Source: Sphingorhabdus sp. EL138 (GTDB taxonomy: Bacteria; Pseudomonadota; Alphaproteobacteria; Sphingomonadales; Sphingomonadaceae). Taken from it: DNA of 64,000 nucleotides. The notes beneath the pieces are model-generated. The model saw only the letters and a list, made by a program, of their open reading frames with translations. It was not told the origin of the DNA and made no database searches. Location: assembly GCF_900258045.1 (NCBI RefSeq), contig NZ_OGVD01000002.1, positions 434,001-498,000 of the forward strand, in the 5' to 3' direction. The translations under genes and the position numbers were made by a program. Each line of letters begins with the position of its first letter. The stretch's first letter is position 1. Of the stretch, positions 60,912 through 64,000 are shown in pieces.

Positions 60912-61586
60912 ATGCGACCGCAAACCCTGTTGTTAATTGCCGCCACGAGTATGACCCTTTCCGCCTGTCTGGGTGGCGGGTCTGTCAGGAGTAACCTGTC
61001 GCAGTTCCATACGCTCGAATCTGTTCCGGCATCGGCTACATTCTCTGTGGTCTCCTGGCGACCGGAACTGGACAGTTCGCTCGAATTTCACAGCTATGCG
61101 CAGCGCTTGACTGCGATCATGCGGGAAGCTGGGTTGAGAGTCGTCGAACCCGGTCAGCCGGCAGATTATATCGCCTATCTGGATTACGGCATCGATGATG
61201 GCCGTCCCGTTACCTACACATACAATGTTCCGCAATGGGGTACGACTTATAACAGTCAGACCACTTCGACCGTAGTGGATGATCGCAATCCCGGACAGCA
61301 GGTTATCAACAGCACGGTGAGGGGCACGGATCCGACATACGGCATTACCGGATATACGCAGGAGGTAAGGAACAGGACCGTCTATTCCCGGTTTGTGCAT
61401 ATCGATATCCTGCCAAAGAACGCGACCTCCAAGACCACTCCGGTATATGAGTTACGTCTTAAGAGCAGTGGATCATGTGGCAGCATTCCATCATTAATGC
61501 CGCGTTTCATGCGAGCTATCGACAAACGGTTTGACCGCAAGTCCGGATATTCGGGCAAGGTGAAAACCGGTGGTGTAGACTGCTAA
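60912..61586 (+). CDS. DUF4136-like lipoprotein
   Basis: A 224-residue lipoprotein. The lipobox is LSAC with Cys19. The domain has ATFSVVSWRPELDSSLEFHSYAQRLTAIMREAGLRVVE and ADYIAYLDYGIDDGRPVTYTYNVPQWGTTY, resembling the DUF4136 pattern of outer-membrane lipoproteins. The ATG at 60912 follows AGGAGA; an in-frame ATG at 60846 would place residues before the signal peptide. No function is known. Confidence 0.78.
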   Translation: MRPQTLLLIAATSMTLSACLGGGSVRSNLSQFHTLESVPASATFSVVSWRPELDSSLEFHSYAQRLTAIMREAGLRVVEPGQPADYIAYLDYGIDDGRPVTYTYNVPQWGTTYNSQTTSTVVDDRNPGQQVINSTVRGTDPTYGITGYTQEVRNRTVYSRFVHIDILPKNATSKTTPVYELRLKSSGSCGSIPSLMPRFMRAIDKRFDRKSGYSGKVKTGGVDC

Positions 61587-61766
61587 GCATCTGGTTCATG
61601 AACTCTGGAAGATGACAAGCACAAGCCGCTGTATAGGAGTAGTTTTTTCAAAAAACCAATGAACTTAAGATGAACGATTTTCCGCGAATATAGTGTGATT
61701 CCACTATGGGCTTTTGGGCCGCTTTTCCACATGATTTTTCCATCGCCAGACACGGGGAGAACGAGC

Positions 61767-63119
61767 ATGAGACAGATCAGATTGCATTCCGGATTGTCAC
61801 TGACAGCATTAGCGTTAGCGGTGCTTACCTTTGTGGGGGGTCAGCCAGCGCTGGCGCAGGCAGAAGGTTTTAACGCGCTGTTCGAAAAGAATAGCAGCGA
61901 AACGCGCAAATTGGAACGGCGCGGCAATCAGGCGCGAGACCGGAGACGGGATGCCCGGCGGACTGCCGACCCAGATTTCAATGGTCCGGATTATCGCCGG
62001 CATGTCGGTGACCTGGCGGCCAACAGCGACCTTCAGGAGCTCGAGCAGCGGGGCCATAATGCCCGTCGTGCTCGGCCGGGACAGCAGATTAATGATGTGA
62101 ATGACCTTACGCCGACCGAGCGACAGCAATTGGATCGTCGGGGCCGCAATGCACAAGTCGCACGCGGCGCGAGACAGGGGTATCAGAATAACGGTCATCC
62201 TTCTGCACAGCGCAGCACTACACGCCACCAGCGTGGCCAGGCACGCACGCCGCGCGGCACGGATTTCCAGGGTGCAGCTTATCGCGAGCATGTTGGCCGA
62301 CTGGCCGGAACCGGCAATCTGCAGGAAGTGGAACAGCGCGGCTATGATGCCCGTCGGGATCGGTCGGGACATCAAATTCGGGACGAATACGATTTAACAC
62401 CAAACGAGCGTCGGGATTTGCAGCAGCGCGGACGTCAGGCACAGGTTACGCGTGGACAGCGCAATGGTTTCCGTCCAGTGGCGACGGGAACAACCGGTGG
62501 CACCCGCCACTACCAACCGCGTGCAGGCTATCGTAACAATGGCTATCCGGGTGTGGGCAGAGCGCCAGTCCGCGGTCAGGGCGCGCGCAATATGAGCAGG
62601 ACAAGCCGGATAAAATCCACCGCCAGAACCGGTTACGCCGCGACATCTCTGTCGAACAAAGTTTCGGCCATCGATATGGGTACAGAGGCCTTTGGTGGGC
62701 ACAGCACCGGAATTGGCGAATATGGCGTCGACATGACTTTCGGTCAGGCGCAAACCTTTGCCAATGGCGGTGACCCTGTCATAGCCGCTGGGCGAGCGAC
62801 AGAGCGGTTCGGACAGAATCTCTATGGCGCAACACGCGGTGTTGGCGAGTCCATCCGCGACCCGCGAAAAATCCCGCGCAACGTGAATCGCGCCGTGACA
62901 GGTGTTGCCCGAACCGGCGTTGGCGCGGTGCAATATGTCGGTGAAACCGCTGTGAAAACTACGCGAGATGGCGCCCGGTTCATGACTGATCCCAAATATG
63001 CCGCCAAGCAGGTCAATCATGGCACAAAACAGGTCGGAAAGACTGTGAGCAATATCGGTAAGTCGACCTGCAAGGGTTTTTCCACGCTCTTCGGGCTCAA
63101 CAAGCGGAAGTGCAAATAG
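61767..63119 (+). CDS. Secreted Arg-rich protein with an internal duplication
   Basis: A 450-residue exported protein, signal peptide ending QPALAQ-AEG (about residue 31). Two repeats of about 70-80 residues follow: DFNGPDYRRHVGDLAANSDLQELEQRGHNARRARPGQQINDVNDLTPTERQQLDRRGRNAQ and DFQGAAYREHVGRLAGTGNLQEVEQRGYDARRDRSGHQIRDEYDLTPNERRDLQQRGRQAQ. A short basic linker separates them. The C-terminal region is rich in Gly, Thr and Arg and ends with a cluster around STCKGFSTLFGLNKRKCK. GGGGAG lies eight bases before the ATG at 61767. I do not recognise the family; the high charge suggests surface or RNA/DNA-adhesive binding, but that is a guess. Confidence 0.7.
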   Translation: MRQIRLHSGLSLTALALAVLTFVGGQPALAQAEGFNALFEKNSSETRKLERRGNQARDRRRDARRTADPDFNGPDYRRHVGDLAANSDLQELEQRGHNARRARPGQQINDVNDLTPTERQQLDRRGRNAQVARGARQGYQNNGHPSAQRSTTRHQRGQARTPRGTDFQGAAYREHVGRLAGTGNLQEVEQRGYDARRDRSGHQIRDEYDLTPNERRDLQQRGRQAQVTRGQRNGFRPVATGTTGGTRHYQPRAGYRNNGYPGVGRAPVRGQGARNMSRTSRIKSTARTGYAATSLSNKVSAIDMGTEAFGGHSTGIGEYGVDMTFGQAQTFANGGDPVIAAGRATERFGQNLYGATRGVGESIRDPRKIPRNVNRAVTGVARTGVGAVQYVGETAVKTTRDGARFMTDPKYAAKQVNHGTKQVGKTVSNIGKSTCKGFSTLFGLNKRKCK

Positions 63120-63158
63120 GAGCGCTTATCCGGGCCGATCTGCTGAGGGAGAATGAAC

Positions 63159-63518
63159 ATGACCAGCATTATCAAAACCGTTTCCGCTGCAACCCTTCTG
63201 ATAGCCCCGATGATGGCATCCGTCCGGAGCGCTCCGGCACAAGCCAGTGGAGCCACGCCCCAGTATCGCGCCTATTGCGAAGCCAAATATCGGACGGGCG
63301 CATTGAAAGGGGTCAAACCGCGTTGGAGCTTCGGCTACAACAGTCGCACAAAGCGGATGGAATGTCGGGAAGCGGACTCCATGGGGTTCAATACATCGGT
63401 CAAAGGCCGGACTTTCTGGATCAACCTGAATGAGCTGTGTCACTTCACGACGGGCCGGGCAGACTTTCACTGGCATGGAGAGGGTCGCGTTGCCTGCGGT
63501 CGGAATGACCACAGATGA
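63159..63518 (+). CDS. Secreted cysteine-containing protein (tandem paralogue 1)
   Basis: A 119-residue protein. The signal peptide ends near SAPAQASG. The mature part has YCEAKYRTGALKGVKPRWSFGYNSRTKRMECRE, then NELCHFTTGRADFHWHGEGRVACGRN. Four cysteines are arranged as two pairs. The ATG at 63159 is preferred because GAGGGAG is seven bases upstream. The next gene overlaps its stop codon (ATGA) and encodes a homologue with the same order of cysteines. Confidence 0.72.
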   Translation: MTSIIKTVSAATLLIAPMMASVRSAPAQASGATPQYRAYCEAKYRTGALKGVKPRWSFGYNSRTKRMECREADSMGFNTSVKGRTFWINLNELCHFTTGRADFHWHGEGRVACGRNDHR

Positions 63519-64000
63519 TTGTTTTGTTTCTCCGCCAAACTGCGCTGGTCGCGTTAAGTTTTTCCGCTTGCCTTGCGCTGTCCGGGATATTGCTTCCTGA
63601 GCCGGCACAGGCTGGAGGATCATCGATCAATCTTTCGAAATTCTGTGATGGCAAATACCGCACCGGTTTGCTGCGGGGGTTGCAGACCAAAATTGTTGCC
63701 AAGTGGGACTCCAAGCGCAAGAAATGGGGCTGCTACATTCCCCAGAAGATGGGATATGGCACTATTACTCCAGCCCATTACAAACCTCTTGGCTATGCTG
63801 AGGCCTGTCGCAAGTTCCGTGGAACTATGCAATACCACCTGCATGGAAGAACGCTGCATTGTGGCCGGGATACAGCACAGCGCAAACAGCCACCTCGCCA
63901 ACCTCCACCACCTCCACCGTCAGCCGGAAACGGGAGAGGGGAAGCCCAGTATACTGCACTGAGCATGTGCAACCGATCACGCACTGATACCATCTACGCG
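63515..64000 (+). CDS. Secreted cysteine-containing protein (tandem paralogue 2), 3' end outside window
   Basis: An open frame from ATG 63515 to the window edge (162 codons). The signal peptide is followed by FCDGKYRTGLLRGLQTKIVAKWDSKRKKWGCYIP and YAEACRKFRGTMQYHLHGRTLHCGRD, which line up with the preceding protein (CDGKYRTG/CEAKYRTG, ACRKF/LCHFT, CGRD/CGRN). A proline-rich stretch (PPRQPPPPPPS) and a further region follow. The ATGA overlap indicates one transcript with the preceding gene. No stop is visible, so its full length is unknown. Confidence 0.65.
   Translation, partial: MIVLFLRQTALVALSFSACLALSGILLPEPAQAGGSSINLSKFCDGKYRTGLLRGLQTKIVAKWDSKRKKWGCYIPQKMGYGTITPAHYKPLGYAEACRKFRGTMQYHLHGRTLHCGRDTAQRKQPPRQPPPPPPSAGNGRGEAQYTALSMCNRSRTDTIYA

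Overview
The window looks like a chromosomal segment of an alphaproteobacterium of the order Sphingomonadales (Sphingorhabdus, Parasphingorhabdus or Sphingopyxis type). Support comes from moderate GC, two long TonB-dependent receptors, paired stilbene/carotenoid cleavage dioxygenases, many acyl-CoA dehydrogenases, DUF4402 and RY-rich secreted proteins, an alphaproteobacterial LexA box of the form GTTC-N7-GTTC upstream of uvrA, and a sigma-54 promoter in front of glnK-amtB. No rRNA, tRNA or CRISPR array was seen. The first gene (DnaJ-like) and the last gene (secreted cysteine protein) run off the window edges.

Layout. 0-9.8 kb is mostly housekeeping: DnaJ-like chaperone, ABA4-like membrane protein, nadB, an ABC ATPase, two tandem DUF4402 secreted proteins, a CHCC zinc finger, tldD, DUF924, a CPBP protease, a PNPOx-fold protein, DUF2007 and a patatin. 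At 9785-12226 a complete IS1595-family transposon with 26-bp terminal repeats and an 8-bp target duplication sits exactly in the centre of a perfect palindrome. Besides its transposase it carries a small HTH protein, a small basic protein on the opposite strand and a 257-aa protein of unknown function. glnK-amtB, a TonB receptor and two paralogous RY-rich secreted proteins follow.

18.5-27.8 kb is a lipid or hydroxy-acid catabolic island. One operon encodes an ACAD11-like acyl-CoA dehydrogenase, a Zn alcohol dehydrogenase, an APH-fold kinase and an SDR. A GPH-type transporter lies upstream. The divergent arm has two further acyl-CoA dehydrogenases and an SDR. From 27.8 to 32.5 kb coding density falls. 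This stretch holds a lipoprotein gene with a long palindrome over its promoter, DUF4197, a 24-codon hydrophobic ORF followed by a strong terminator, a cluster of three DnaA boxes, an orphan terminator, DUF1353, two copies of a hairpin with the same loop, and a LuxR-type regulator divergent from a fasciclin lipoprotein.

33-50 kb holds an AraC regulator with a CMD/YHS/MAPEG run, GFA and alpha/beta-hydrolase genes, a DUF3592 ORF without a normal start codon, dodecin, an M15 peptidase, SOS-regulated uvrA, a haem-c lipoprotein, a serine hydrolase, an alkaline-phosphatase-fold membrane enzyme, gmk, an AI-2E transporter and an MFS carrier. At 50.8 kb the first 38 codons of a proline iminopeptidase survive, cut off next to a copy of a palindromic repeat that occurs three times in the window. 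lysE and a divergent Lrp-type regulator share a palindromic operator region.

52.3-60.2 kb is a likely aromatic (stilbene-like) or apocarotenoid uptake and cleavage locus: two carotenoid-oxygenase-family dioxygenases flank a TonB receptor, a TetR regulator and an aldehyde dehydrogenase. The final 3.7 kb encodes small envelope proteins: an MliC-like protein, a DUF4136-like lipoprotein, a protein with an internal duplication, and two tandem cysteine-containing paralogues.
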